NCBI GenBank assembly: GCA_003339415.1 | Contig: PDHQ01000106.1 | Location: 47,658 to 111,657 of the forward strand | DNA: 64,000 nucleotides | DNA from: Ophiocordyceps camponoti-saundersi (nom. inval.) | Lineage: Eukaryota; Ascomycota; Sordariomycetes; Hypocreales; Ophiocordycipitaceae | Reading direction: 5' to 3' | Part shown: positions 25,201 through 37,163 of the stretch, one piece after another | How the letters are laid out: every line of letters begins with the position of its first letter | How positions within the stretch are numbered: the stretch's first letter is position 1 | Notes under the pieces: model-generated | The model's input: the letters and a program-made list of their open reading frames with translations, nothing else | What the model was told of the DNA's origin: nothing | Database searches by the model: none | Translations under genes and position numbers: made by a program

Positions 25201-26380
25201 ACTATAAAAACTAGGAATCTTATTTATTAGAACCTTCGTACGATAAGAGGAATACGCTAAATTCTTCCTCTATAAGGGGGTCCTAGCTAGTTTCTTTATA
25301 ACTAGTAAGGTATTACTTATATACGTATTAGATATCGTCTAACTTATAGTTTATAAACTAATATCCTTTCTTTTTATATATAAAGTACCTTTATATTATA
25401 CGAGGTTAGAACCGGCGTCGCTATAAGGAAAAATATTATATAGAGGGGGATCGTTATTAGCGGGGAGTAAAAGAAGATTATCCGGGGTTCGTACGATACT
25501 TATTATAATTAAGGTAGCGTTATTTAATAAAGAACTAGTTAGTAATTTTATCCGTAATAATAGTAAGGGAGGAATAAAGGTAATTAATAAATATTTCGTA
25601 TAATATATTTTAGAATATTATAGCTAATTTAAGTTTTAAAACGCTATAATAAGCTCGTACGATAATAGTAAGAAGTTACTTTTCTCCTTAATAATTAAAT
25701 CTAAGAGCTTATTAAATAAGTTAAAGTTTATTAAAGAGGGTATCGAGTAAATCTATTATAGTTTTATTAGGGTTTTCTTATCGTACGATATTAAAAAAAA
25801 ATAGTCTAATCTATCTAGTATAATAAATAATTCGTACGAGTATTAAAATATATATTTAAAAGAGTATAAATTTTATCCTATTTTTTATTTAATTTAATAA
25901 AGTATAAATAATAATCCTAAGCTTTATCTAAAAAGATATCCGGAAAAATAGCGTAGAATTAATCTTCTATTATACTAATATAAGAGTAATAGCTAATAAA
26001 AATCCTAGCTTTATTAATTAGTATATCGTACGGCCGCCCTATATAGTTCTAATCTTTTCGCTAACCCTTAAAGAAAGCGGTAACTTTATCTAAGGAGATT
26101 AGTTTATTTGCTACCTTTCGTATTAGTAGTAATATATAAACTCGTACGATACCTATTAAGGCTTAATTTATCGGTTTTAGGAGAGTTTAAGTTAGGGTTA
26201 CTAAAAGTAGCTATATATTTAAGTTATATAAAGTAGTTAACTTTTATATAAAGGTTATATAAAGTAGGGGTTTAGCTAAGATATTTCGTAATAGCTATAT
26301 TAAGATATATCTTAACTTAGGGAGCTATACTAAGTATAAAGCTTATATCGTATAATCTAGAAAAGTTAGTTTAGAAAAAG
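22262..26380 (+). pseudogene. A: giant unidentified ORF, RIP-broken
   Basis: One frame (codon starts congruent to 2 mod 3) can be read from at least 22262 to 26380, about 1,373 codons. It is interrupted only by TAA and TAG, which sit where CAA/CAG (Gln) or TGG (Trp) would restore a normal-looking protein. Segments read as ordinary protein, for example VISDKGKDFLYREGINFL at 23430-23485 and SLANKILRGSNSS at about 22682-22720. The frame appears to shift by one near 26375 and continue to about 26760. I see no RT, integrase, RNase H, Walker A/B, zinc-finger or tyrosine-recombinase signature. Length would suit a large nucleic-acid enzyme, but that is a guess. Parallel decayed copies exist in C and D. 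Confidence 0.6.
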
Positions 26381-27185
26381 AGGGGTAGTCTAATTATATA
26401 AAAGGGGCTCCTTACGGGTTAGGGCGTAAAATATCTTCTAGTTTAGTCTTAAGGAGTTATATAAAGCGTTTAATTAATATACCGTTTCCGATAAGCGGGA
26501 CGTATTATACGACTATAATTTAAGTTAGTTTTTTTAAAAATATACGGTAGATATATTTTAGCTAGTAGTAGGTCTATCCCTAAAATTCCGATTAGATTAT
26601 ATAAAGAAGGTTTTCCTTATAAAGGTTAAAGTATATAATATCGTATATCTACTAAATAATAAACGTTATTAATTTAATCTTATCGGGAGGTTATATAAGG
26701 TTAGGTTATATATCTTAATAGAGCGGGTTTATACTTTAAATTTAGATATAAGGGTTAACTTTACTTCCTTCTATTATTTTATTATACGAAGCTAAAATCT
26801 TATTTATTACCGTTATTATAGTTAATATATTTACTACTTCTTATTTAACTTCTAAGGTTATAAAAGCTATATTATCGTTATTATATTTCCGGAATATTAT
26901 TAAAAGTAATATCGTATAACTAGTAAAAAGTACCGGGCTAAGTATAGCTTTTTAGTAAGGATTTTATTATTAGTAGATATCGTATATTACCTTAATCTTT
27001 TAGTTTTAATAGTAGCACCGGGTAAAAAATAGCTTTTCGGTAAGAACTAATATCGAGAAATAGGGTAAAAGTATAGGTATCGGTCGATAGCGGGTATACG
27101 GGCTTTTCGGTATCGTACGATACCCGTCTTGTTACTTTAGCTAATTTATAATTAACTAATAATAACTAGTATAACTACTAATTAG
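26381..27185 (+). other. A: C-terminal continuation and 3' region
   Basis: To about 26760 a plus frame offset by +1 from the main ORF reads coherently (for example SLKELYKAFN near 26450). The A, C and D copies agree in this frame better than in the original one, which suggests a frameshift or intron near 26375. From 26780 to 27185 no coding is apparent; it is taken as the 3' untranslated region. No polypurine tract precedes the 27186 repeat. Confidence 0.4.
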
Positions 27186-27486
27186 TATTAAGTAATCTTT
27201 ATACGTACGTATAGGTAAGAGAAAGTAAAAGTAACCTATATTAAGTATAATTAGAGATAAATACCCTTCCTTTATTATACGAGGAAGAGCGGCTATATAG
27301 CTAGATAATACTTTACTTCTATACCCTCCTTCTTCTTATTTAAGCTACCTCCTACCTCCTAAGTCGTACGAGGTACGACTTAGGTAGTGATATATATTTC
27401 GTTAGAGGCTTCCCTATATCTATACTATCCTCTATATATATATTATATATTAGATATAAAGGGGTATAGAGAGATAATATCTAATA
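27186..27486 (+). repeat. right 301-bp terminal direct repeat of A
   Basis: Full-length partner of 20203-20503. Differences between the two copies are essentially C/T and G/A transitions. It ends ATCTAATA, immediately followed by the duplicated AAAAG. Confidence 0.85.
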
Positions 27487-28650
27487 AAAAGAGTAATAAT
27501 ATAATTTTTTCTTATTAGCTATAAAATAAATAAACTTACTTTTTATATATAAAGTAATAAAATATTTACTATATTATAGCTTTATTATATAATATTTAAT
27601 AATATATTTAAATTAATAATACTTAAAATATTATTAAGGTTAAACTTTTAGCGTATATAGTTTAATATTAAAAATTTTTACTTATATTCTTATATTTTTA
27701 TTATAAATTTAGTTTATATTTACTATACTATTAATAATAACTATTAAGGAACTTTACTAAGTTTTAAATTAATATTTTTTATATATAATTATATTATTAA
27801 AATTTTATTTAATAATTAAATTTTTTTCTAAAAGGCTTCCTTACCGCCTTACTATAAAGCTTACGCTAGCACCCCCTTTATAATAAAAGTATAACCTCTA
27901 CTAATTAAGTATACCTTTTCTTTAAAAATAATATAAATTACTTAAAATTAAACTAAAGCTTATAAATAATATTTTAAAATATTATTTTAATATTACCGCT
28001 AAGTAATTTCCTTATTATAAAAGCTTAGCTTTACTTATAAATTTTATAATTAATATTTATTATAATTATCTTAAGGCTTTAAACTTAAAGCGGAGTAGCT
28101 ATAAAGTTAGAATAAATTATAAGCTATTACTTATATTACTTAGGAACTTATTTTTTAATAATTTTCTCTAGCGCTTTAGCTATAATTATAGCTTATATTA
28201 AAGGAGTTCCGCTCCCCTTAAAGTTATAGAAAAAAAAGGAAACTATAGCTATAATAGCTAAGGAGATATTATTACCTAATAAAGTTAGAGTAAGGGGGGC
28301 ACCTCCTTAAACCCTTTTAAACTCCGCTATTTATTCGATAATTACTTATTTAAAAATAAAAGCGTTTTCTAAAATAATTTTATTAATATTTACCTTAGCT
28401 TCTAATAAGGTAATAAATATAGTAAACTTTTAAGTTTAAGATTATTATAATTTAAAATAAAGCTATATTTTAAGTAAAAAATTTTCACGGTTATAATTAA
28501 CTTATATAGCGTTACCCTCCTTTTTAAAATTACTTTAAGCGCGGCTAGCTATTATTATAAGGTAATAAAAAGAGCAGAGTTCGCTTATAATATAAAAATA
28601 AAAAGTTCGTATTTATATTACTATAAGCGTAAAGTCTATAAAATATATAA
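27487..28650. repeat. R2 repeat unit 4, right part
   Basis: Resumes unit 4 after element A with AAAAG and aligns with 15730-16890 of unit 1. It keeps the GGGGGGCACCTCC landmark near 28295. It ends ATAAAATATATAAAAGTTAAA and abuts unit 5 directly, without a (TAA)n spacer. Confidence 0.75.
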
Positions 28651-29665
28651 AAGTTAAATATATATAGTTTAATATTAAAAATCTCTACTTATATTATTAT
28701 ATTTTTATTATAAATTTAGTTTATATTTATTACGCTATTAATAGTAATTATTAAAAAACTCTGCTAAGTTTTAAAATAGTATTTTTTATATATAATTATA
28801 TTATTAAAACTTTATTTAATAACTTAATTTTTTTTTAAAAAGCTTCCTTACCGCCTTATTATAAAGCTTATACTAATACTCTTTTTATAATAAAAATATA
28901 ATTTTTACTAATTAAATATACTTTTTTTTTAAAATAATATAGAGTTATTTTAAATTAAACTAAAGCTTATAAATAATATTTTAAAATATTATTATAATAT
29001 TACTATTAAGTAATTTCTTTATTATAAAATCTTAGCTTTATTTATAAAGTTTATAATTAATATTTATTATAATCGCCTTAAGGCCTTAAACTTAAAATAA
29101 AATAGATATAAAATTAAAATAAATTATAAGCTATTACTTATATTACTTAAAAACTTATTTTTTAATAGTTTTTTTTAACGCTTTAGCTATAATTATAGCT
29201 TATATTAAAGGAGTTCCGCTTCCCTTAAAGCTATAGAAAAAAGAGGAAACTATAGCTATAATAGCTAAGAAGATATTACTAACTAATAAAATCGGAGTAA
29301 GGGGGGCACCTCCCCGGACTTTCTTAGACTCCGCTACTTATTTAATAATTATTTATATAGAGATAAAAATATCTCCTAAAAAAATTTTACTAATATTTAC
29401 CTTAGCTTTTAATAAGGTAATAAATATAATAAACTTTTAAGTTTAAGATTATTATAATTTAGAGTAGAGTTATATTTTAAGTAAAAAATTTTCGCGGTTA
29501 CGATTAATTTTTATATAGCGTTACCCTCCCTTTTAAAGTCGCTTTAAGTATAGCTTGCTATTATTATAAAGTAATAAAAGAAGCGAAATCTACTTATAAT
29601 ATAAGAATAAGAAGTTTATATTTATATCGCTATAAGTATAAAGTTTATAAAATATATAAAAAATA
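28651..29665. repeat. R2 repeat unit 5, right half only
   Basis: Aligns with the last 1.0 kb of unit 1, starting at the TATATATAGTTTAATATT block. That is the same place where unit 3 stops. Unit 5 therefore carries just what unit 3 lacks, as if one unit had been split by rearrangement or the array had recombined there. The GGGGGGCACCTCCCC landmark is at about 29300. It ends at the F 5' LTR. Confidence 0.7.
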
Positions 29666-30182
29666 TAAGCTATTAATTATAAGATTATAAGATTATAAGA
29701 TAGCTATTATATAAAATATAAGTATAAATAAAACTCTTTTAAAACGTAAAATAATAATTATAAAAGAATTTAAATTATTACCTAAAAGAATATTAAGCTA
29801 ATTATATAGCTAGGAGCTTAAGGAAAATTTCCTAATATAATCTTAATAGTATTTACTTAAGGGGATTTTATAATAATTTTTATATATATTAGTAAAATAA
29901 AAATTTCTTAATATATAGTAATTTCTTAATATATAAGAATTTCCTAGTAAAATCCGGAGATTTCTAAAAACATAATTTAATATTAAATCTAGTTAGAAAT
30001 CTTAGTAAAATCCTAAAAGTTATTATAAAGAAATCTTAAAAGGAAATCTTAGTAATTTCCTAAGCGTAAAGGTAATAAAATTTCTAAAAGAAATCTAAGT
30101 AAAATATTAAAAAGAGAAATCTTAGTAAAATATTATAAGAGGTTAAGCGATTTATAAAAGTATTATTATATATCTTATATTA
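29666..30182 (+). repeat. 5' LTR of F
   Basis: About 0.51 kb, starting TAAGCTATT. The right half is made of at least five spaced repeats of a motif like GAAATCTTAGTAAAAT (about 29990-30140). Near 29840-29910 there is a segment of about 70 bp missing from the 3' LTR. Confidence 0.7.
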
Positions 30183-33100
30183 ACTCCCTAAGCTAGAAAA
30201 GAATTCTAATAGCTTTATTAACTTTTTATATTATTTTAAAAATTATTATTATACTTAAAAGCTTTTTTATATTAACTTTAATAACTATATCTAATTATAA
30301 ATTAAGAAATATTATAAGGAATTTATATATAAGGACCTAAATTAATTTATATAAAGTAGGAAAGAAATAAAAAAATAAGATAAGAATAATAAAGAAGAAT
30401 TATAATATATATTAAATATATATAAAAGAATATATATTATAGTAAAAAGTATTATAATATTAAGAAACGAAAATAAGAATAAGAAAAATAGAATATAATA
30501 TATAAACTAAAAAATAAAATAAAAGAAAATATCTTACTATTTTTATTATTTAGAATAGCGTAAGTTATAGCGATAATATAAGAGCGAATATAAATAATCT
30601 TATTATAAATAGTATAAGAGATATAGTTTATAATTTTAAGTATAGTATACTTTATAAAAATAAAGGTATTTAAGAAGTTAAGAATAATAACTAAGTTAAC
30701 TATATTACGAATAATTTAATTACTTATTAGTATATATTATAAGCAGTTTATAATAAATAAGCTTTATATAGCTATAAATCTTTTTATTATAGCTAATATT
30801 CTTTCTCTATTTATAGCGTATAAAGTATAAAGATAAAAGGTATATAATTAATATTATATTATAAAGATATTAGAAAATTATACTAAACGTATATTAATTT
30901 ATAAGGTTTCTACCTAAGCTTAGTAAATATAAATATTATTATATATTAATAGTTAAACGATTTTAAAAATTTATTATATATTAATAGTTAAATAAATATA
31001 ATAGCTATTATATATTAATAGTTAAATAGTATTACGTATACTTTTTATATAAAGTATATTATTAATATATCTTCGCTATAATTCGAGCTAAAGCTATATA
31101 GAAAGCTATAAAAAGTCTTAATTTATTATTATATCGATAAATAAATTAGTATTAATAAGCTTAATAGTTATTATATATTAAATATTATTAGTAAGTTTAG
31201 TTATACTACTTTTCTAACTATATAGCTTCTTAGTAATATTACTAGGAGCTATTTTTACTAAATCTAAAACGTGAAAGATAAGTATATTATTAAGGTTTAA
31301 AGTTATTTTATTTCTAATAATATTACTTTAAGCTAAAAAGAATATATAATTAATAATAACGAGTAGAAGTAATATTATAATACCTTTACTAAGTAAATAT
31401 ATTTATTTTTATATATAAATATAAGAGTCTTATAAGTTCTTTTTATAAAATTTTAAAATTTTACCTAATTTATTAAGTATAGACTTTTTATTAATAAATA
31501 TAATAACTTTATTAATATTAAATAATAAGTTCTTAAAAGCGGGGGTATTAAGTAAGATAAGTATTAAGATAGAGAAATTAATAATTTATTTATCGCTAAT
31601 ATTAAATATCTTTATTATATAACTTAAGCTAAGGAAAATATTATATTTAATAAAATATTTATTAAAATAAATTACTTAAATTAAGGTAATATTTATATCT
31701 TAGAATATTAAAGCTTACTTATTATAATATATTATAAAAAAAGTAAGCGAGTATTTAATAACTTAGATTAAATTAGAATAATAAATTACTAAAAAGTTAT
31801 TATTAGCTTTTTAAACTTTTTTAACTTTTAGAACTTTTTAAAATTAAATTATAATTTTAAAAATTATCGCGGGGGTTATAAGTTATTAAGAAATAAAGCG
31901 AGTTTACTTATTCGGGGTTCTAAAAATATTTTATTAAATTAAAGTAAAAAGAGTAATAAAATACTTTATTAAGGATTTTCTAAAAATAAAAATAGCTCCC
32001 TTAACTTTAATTTCCTTTTTTATAGCTATTAATATTATTCTTTCTATCTTATTAAGGTAATTAGTATAAGAAATAATAGCTAAGATTCTCTTAATCTCTT
32101 CTAACTTTTTTAACTCCTAATAAACTTACTTATTAATAAGGCTTTTAATATAATCTTTTATAATTTCTAATAGCGCGTAAGCGCTATAATAGTTCTTTCT
32201 AAGCTAGTTAAATTAAAGAAAAATATTACTTTTAATATTAGTAAAAAAGTATAATAAAAGAGGTTAAGTATAGCTTTTTAATAAGGTAGCTAATATTTTA
32301 AAAGTAAAGCTAATAATAAAAGAAGATATTACGGTAATTTATAAAGTAGAATATTTAAAAGCTATAATTTTAGATATATTAAGTAAAGAGTAATTAAAGT
32401 TAGTATTATTAGAAAATAAGTACTTAAAATTATAATCTTCGTTATTAGGGAGTTTTTCTTTCCTTACTTATTTCTTTACTTTCTTATCGATATAGTAAAT
32501 ATAACTATCTAATTTACTAAATAATAAACTATAACCTTTTTCTTATAAAGCTTATTTTTAAGTAATAAAAATTATATAGTTATTCGATTTCTAGTTATTA
32601 AATTTATAAGCGAGCGATTTAAATAAATACTAAAATTTAGTAAAGTTTCTAAATAGCTAAATAGCTTTTTTAAAGCTTTTAAATATAAGTATAGGGGGAG
32701 AATAAATTAGTTATTTATAAAATAACTTATAATATATCTTATTATAAGAATAATAAAAATTATTATAAAAAAGATCGATTTTAAGTATAAAAAAAAGGAA
32801 TAATATAAAGAAAATAAATAAAATTAGAAAATAAAAAATAATAATTATAAGAGGAAGAAAGATTAATATATAAAAAAATATAATAAAGATAGGTAATATA
32901 AAGGGGGATAAGAGAGGATAAATAAAAGAGAGAGGAAATAAGAAAAGAAAAGTAAGAAAATATAAGGAAATCTAATATAAATAGCGATATATTAAGTTTA
33001 TTATTTCTTAGAGATATTATATATTTATTACTAAGTAACTTATTTACCTTATTCTAATAGCTAGTACTTTTTAAAAATATTTATATATTTTTTTCCTAGT

Positions 33101-36044
33101 AATTTCTAGCCTAGCTTTTAACTTATTTTTTTCTTTTTTAAATTCTTTAATTATTTCCTTTTATTAAAAGTTCTTCTTAGCTACTTATTAATTATTATTA
33201 CTTAGGTATTTTTTCTAATATATAAAGTACTTTATTTAAATAATACCTTACTTTTTTTTAACCTTTCTCTTATTAAGGATTTATTTAATCTTATAATTAT
33301 TAATATTAAGCTTAAGGCTAAGTTATTCTTTTAAAATACTAGCTAGTTAAAGTTATATAACTAATATAATAAAATATATATTTATAAAGTTATTAAAATC
33401 TAATTAATAAGCTAGATAACTAATTTATTTAATTATATAGAAAAGCTTAATTTACTATTTTAAAAATTTCGCTACTTATTTATTAGGAATAGAATATATT
33501 TTCTTAAGTTTTAGCTAAACTTAATTACTAAGCTTAAACTTAAGCTTTTAATATTTCTTATTATATTATCTTTTTATTATAGCTTAGATATAGGTAATAA
33601 AGATAATTACTATATCTTTTAATATTTTCTTAAATTTAAGAGAAGCTTAATTATTTAAATAATAAAAACTATTATTTATTTAGAATTTAATAAATAACTT
33701 ACTTAGCGTAGTTTTAATAACTAAGGAGAAGGAGTTATTAAGTAAAAACTAAAAAGCTAATAGGGCGTCGATTTATTATTTTATCGGGAAATTAGTAGCG
33801 AAAAGTTTAAAAGTAATTTTAATAATTTAATTTTATCTTTTTAATAAATTATTAATTTATAAGTAATATATAATCGATATTAAGAGTTTAATATTAAAAG
33901 TAAATTATAAAGTTTTTTAAAGCTTAGATATAAAATTTAAATTATAATTAAAGATAGTTTACTTAAGGAGTTCTTAATTATAATAAATAAGCTTATTATA
34001 TAATTACTAAGCTTATTTTTTAATAATAAAATAATTATATTTAAAAGTTAAAATATATATTTTTAAGAATTTATTAATAATAGTAAGAAAAATATTATAA
34101 AACTTTCTTTTAAGTTTAAACTAAGGTAAGTTTTCTAAAAAGATTAAAAAAAGTTTAATAATAAAATTTATTATAATTATATAAAAAGGAATTACTAAAA
34201 AATAAATAAAAACTATTTCCTTAAAAAAAGCTTATTTATTAGTTTAGTTTTATTTATAAATATTATATTTATTTATATAATTATTAATCTTTTTCTTTAA
34301 TTAAAAAATAATAAAATTAAAAAAGAGTTTAGCTTATATATATTTTTAACTAATATAAAATTTATAAAAATAATACTTAGAAATAATTTTTTTAATATAA
34401 TTTTTAGGAATATAAAATTATTATTAATTATTAATATTTTTAAAGATATAATAAGCTATTTATTTAGATAAAAGCGAATTTTTCCCGAAAATTTTTATCT
34501 CTAAGTTATTTTAAGATTTTAAATTATTATATATTAAGGATATATTTTTTAAAAATCCTATATTAGAAAATATTATTAAGAATAGCTTTTAAGAAAATAA
34601 ACGCGTATTTCTAATTTATATAATTTTCTTAAATATTTTTAAGTTTTTCTTATTTTTTTTTCTAAAGCTATTTTTAAAAAAAGCGTAAAAAAGAGTTTAT
34701 AAAAATATTAAAAATACTAAAAATATATCGGACTTTAAGAAAATATTAACTTAAAAACTAAAAAATAGGAATAAAGTAAGTATTACTTTTTATACTAATA
34801 ATAAAAGAAAAAGTTTATTTTATAACTATTAAAATTATAATATAATTTATAAAAATTATAATTTTTAGTTTTTAAGTTTTAATTAAATAAGTTTATAGTT
34901 TATAATAAGCTTAAACTAAGTAAAATTTTTAAATTTTATTAGGTAATATTTTATTTTAGCTAACTTAAATATATAACTAAGATAGTAAATAAGTTTTATA
35001 AACTATTAAGGGGGAGCTAAAAATAGTTTTTAAAATTCCTTATTATTAATATAAAAAAGATAAGCTATAAAACTATTCTCTTAAAAAGTATTAATTTATA
35101 AAAAAAGTTAATAATTAAGAAAAAACTAACTAAGAGTAATATTATTATAAAAAGTATTAGTAATATTATTAAAATAGTCGTTTTTTTTCTTTATTAGGAT
35201 AATTTTAAATTAGGAGGTAAAAGTATTTCTTTTTAATTTAATAATAAGTATTTTATTTTCCTATCTTTCTTAGAATATTATTATTTTATATTTCTAAAAA
35301 AGTTAATTTATTATATAAAATAAAGAATAAAATATCTTATTTATCTAACTAATTTAATCTATTACTTAAAATATTATAAAATATTAAAAAACTTAATATT
35401 TTATAAAGCTTTTATTTAAAATTAAGTATTTATTAATATAAATTTATTAATATAATACTTTAATATTTTTATAAATAAGTAATAAAAGAATAATTTAAAA
35501 GTATAGAGGGAAAGATTTATACTAATAAAAAGATTAAATATAATAATTAGATATTTAATATAATTTTTAAAAATATCGGAGAAGATTATTATATTATTAA
35601 TATATTTAATAATATATACTTTATATAATCGGAGAATATAATCGATAAATATTTATATATAAGTAGGCGAATTTTTATACCTTATAAAAGTAATTATAGC
35701 TATTTTTAATTTATAGTAAGAAATAATTATAAATTACTTTTAGTAATTTAAATAAATAAAAAACTAATAAAAGAAGCTTTAAGTATTAATAATAAAAATA
35801 ACTTTTTTACTTACTAACTTATAAATTATATCTTAAAGGAAAGATATTAAATATATATTAAAAATAGTTATATTATTTAAAGCTTATAAGTTATTAATAA
35901 TATATAGTTTATCTTTTCTTTAAATAATAAAATATAAGCTAGTAAAAAGTAAAGCTTTAAGCGCCTATTTTATTTTACCTTATAAATATATATTATTATA
36001 TTTTTTATTAAGAAAATCCTAAATAAGTTTATTTAATAAGTATA
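30183..36044 (+). pseudogene. F interior, left segment (5.9 kb)
   Basis: Very AT-rich decayed interior of F. 30300-30560 is Lys/Glu/Asn-rich on the plus strand, as an N-terminal gag region might be. GC-retaining islands occur at 31860-31930 (CGCGGGGG), 33760-33800 and 36040. No RT, integrase or RNase H motif could be read on either strand. This is a long stretch in which I can support only element membership, not individual genes. Confidence 0.4.
30931..31031. repeat. three spaced copies of a 20-bp repeat
   Basis: TTATATATTAATAGTTAAA occurs three times at a spacing of about 34 bases, followed by similar but not identical spacers. A local tandem duplication inside F. Confidence 0.6.
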
Positions 36045-36049
36045 GTTAT
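36045..36049. repeat. target site duplication of E, left
   Basis: GTTAT immediately before the left LTR of E; the same five bases follow the right LTR at 52705-52709. Confidence 0.7.
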
Positions 36050-36260
36050 TATAAGAGATTAGTTTATAACTAATCGTGGCTAAAAAAGGGGGTTTATAGC
36101 AGATATATTTAGGTTTTCCTAATAGTGCTTAGTTATCGCGTAAGGTATATAGCTAACTTAAAAGGGGGGGCTTCTCTCCCCTCTCCTTCCTTTTCTTAAT
36201 AGCTTTAATTATAACTCTACCTTAGCTTACTTTTATAATTACTATAATAAAACCTTTATA
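36050..36260 (+). repeat. 5' LTR of E
   Basis: 211 bp with a GATTAGTTTATAACTAATC near-palindrome at its start. It has a G-run then pyrimidine block (GGGGGGGCTTCTCTCCCC) at about 36163-36183. Paired with 52495-52704. Confidence 0.75.
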
Positions 36261-36862
36261 TTAATTAAAGCTCCTCTTACTACTAACTAAATATAAGAGT
36301 AAGATTTTAATATAAAATGCTATTAAATTTTACCTATATTAAAGCTATTCTTAGCTTATTCTAGCCTTAATTCTTAGCTAGCCGCTATATATATTAAATT
36401 TATAATTAATAAAGCCGCGATTAGGGAGCCTAAGTCTTAGTTTTACTATATCTTTTTATATCTTAGCACCTTCTAGTAAATATTTTTCCTATATATTATT
36501 ATAGCTATAAATTTTTCTTATTAGCTTAAAGCTTTTTTAGCGTATATCTCCGAATTTCTTAGAGAGAGTTATAAAAAGCGCTAAGTAAGTTTTTCCCTAG
36601 TTAAGATATATTAGGAGCTATTAAAGCCCCTTAGAGAATATATTATAAGGTAAGAATATACCTTTTTCGAGGCTAAACTATTATATTAGTTTAATTATAT
36701 TAGAATTATTTTACTCTTATTTAAGCTATATAAGAAGCTATAAAAGCGCTTAAATTATAAAAACTAGCTTTTAATATATATAGCTTTTATTAGCTTTTTT
36801 TAAAGCTTTAATAAAATATTTAATTTTAGGAATATTTTTAATACGCTAATTACTTTACTACC
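36261..36862 (+). pseudogene. E interior, left part, possible gag remnant
   Basis: Plus-strand frames at 36540-36800 read like a retroviral-type gag segment (for example REYIIR-like and EAKLLYQF-like pieces), but without a diagnostic motif. Interrupted by C at CTACC (36858-36862). The interior continues at 51738. Confidence 0.3.
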
Positions 36863-37163
36863 TATTAGATATTATCTCTTTATACCCCTTTATATCTACT
36901 ATACGATATATATATAAAGGATAGCATAGATATAGGGAAGCTTCTAACGAAATATATATTACTACTTAAGTTATACCTTATATAACTTAGGAGGTAAGAG
37001 GTAGCTTAGATAAGAAAAAGGAGGGTATAGAAATAAAGTATTATCTAGCTATATAGCTGCTTTTCCTCGTACGATAAAGGAAAAGTATCTATCTCTAATT
37101 ATATTTAATTTAAGTTACCTTTACTTTCTCTTACTTATATATATATATAAAAACTATTTAATA
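36863..37163 (-). repeat. terminal repeat of C (matches the right repeat of A)
   Basis: 301 bp, starting TATTAGATATTATC and ending TTTAATA on the plus strand. The hairpin seen in A survives with transitions at about 36951-36977. Confidence 0.8.

Larger units (their letters stand above)
20203..27486 (+). mobile_element. element A: LTR-like element with one giant ORF
   Basis: A 7284-bp element flanked by an exact 5-bp duplication AAAAG (20198-20202 and 27487-27491), inserted in R2 unit 4. Both ends carry 301-bp direct repeats that start TATTAAGTA and end ATCTAATA, consistent with TG...CA before RIP. Two further copies, C and D, lie in inverted orientation at 36863-51732 and 55035-62332. The size, terminal repeats and 5-bp duplication fit an LTR retrotransposon. 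However, I found no RT, RNase H or integrase motif, and the interior is mostly one large plus-strand frame behind its own promoter-like region. A purine-rich tract lies next to the 20203-20503 repeat on the minus strand, so polarity as a retroelement is ambiguous. Confidence 0.8.

Noticed and set aside
22262..26380. Giant ORF as a RecQ/telomere-linked helicase or a Starship tyrosine recombinase
   Set aside because: Considered because of size and fungal context, but no Walker A, DEAH-type box, or R...HxxR...Y pattern could be seen; naming it would be a guess.
20203..27486. Reading A as a minus-strand Ty3/Gypsy element because of the purine tract beside 20203-20503
   Set aside because: Minus frames of A, and plus frames of C and D, gave no RT, RNase H or integrase block, while the plus frame of A stays readable for over 4 kb and follows a promoter. 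Kept only as an ambiguity of polarity.
30931..31031. CRISPR-like regularly spaced repeat
   Set aside because: Three AT-rich repeats with similar spacers inside a eukaryotic retroelement; a simple tandem duplication.
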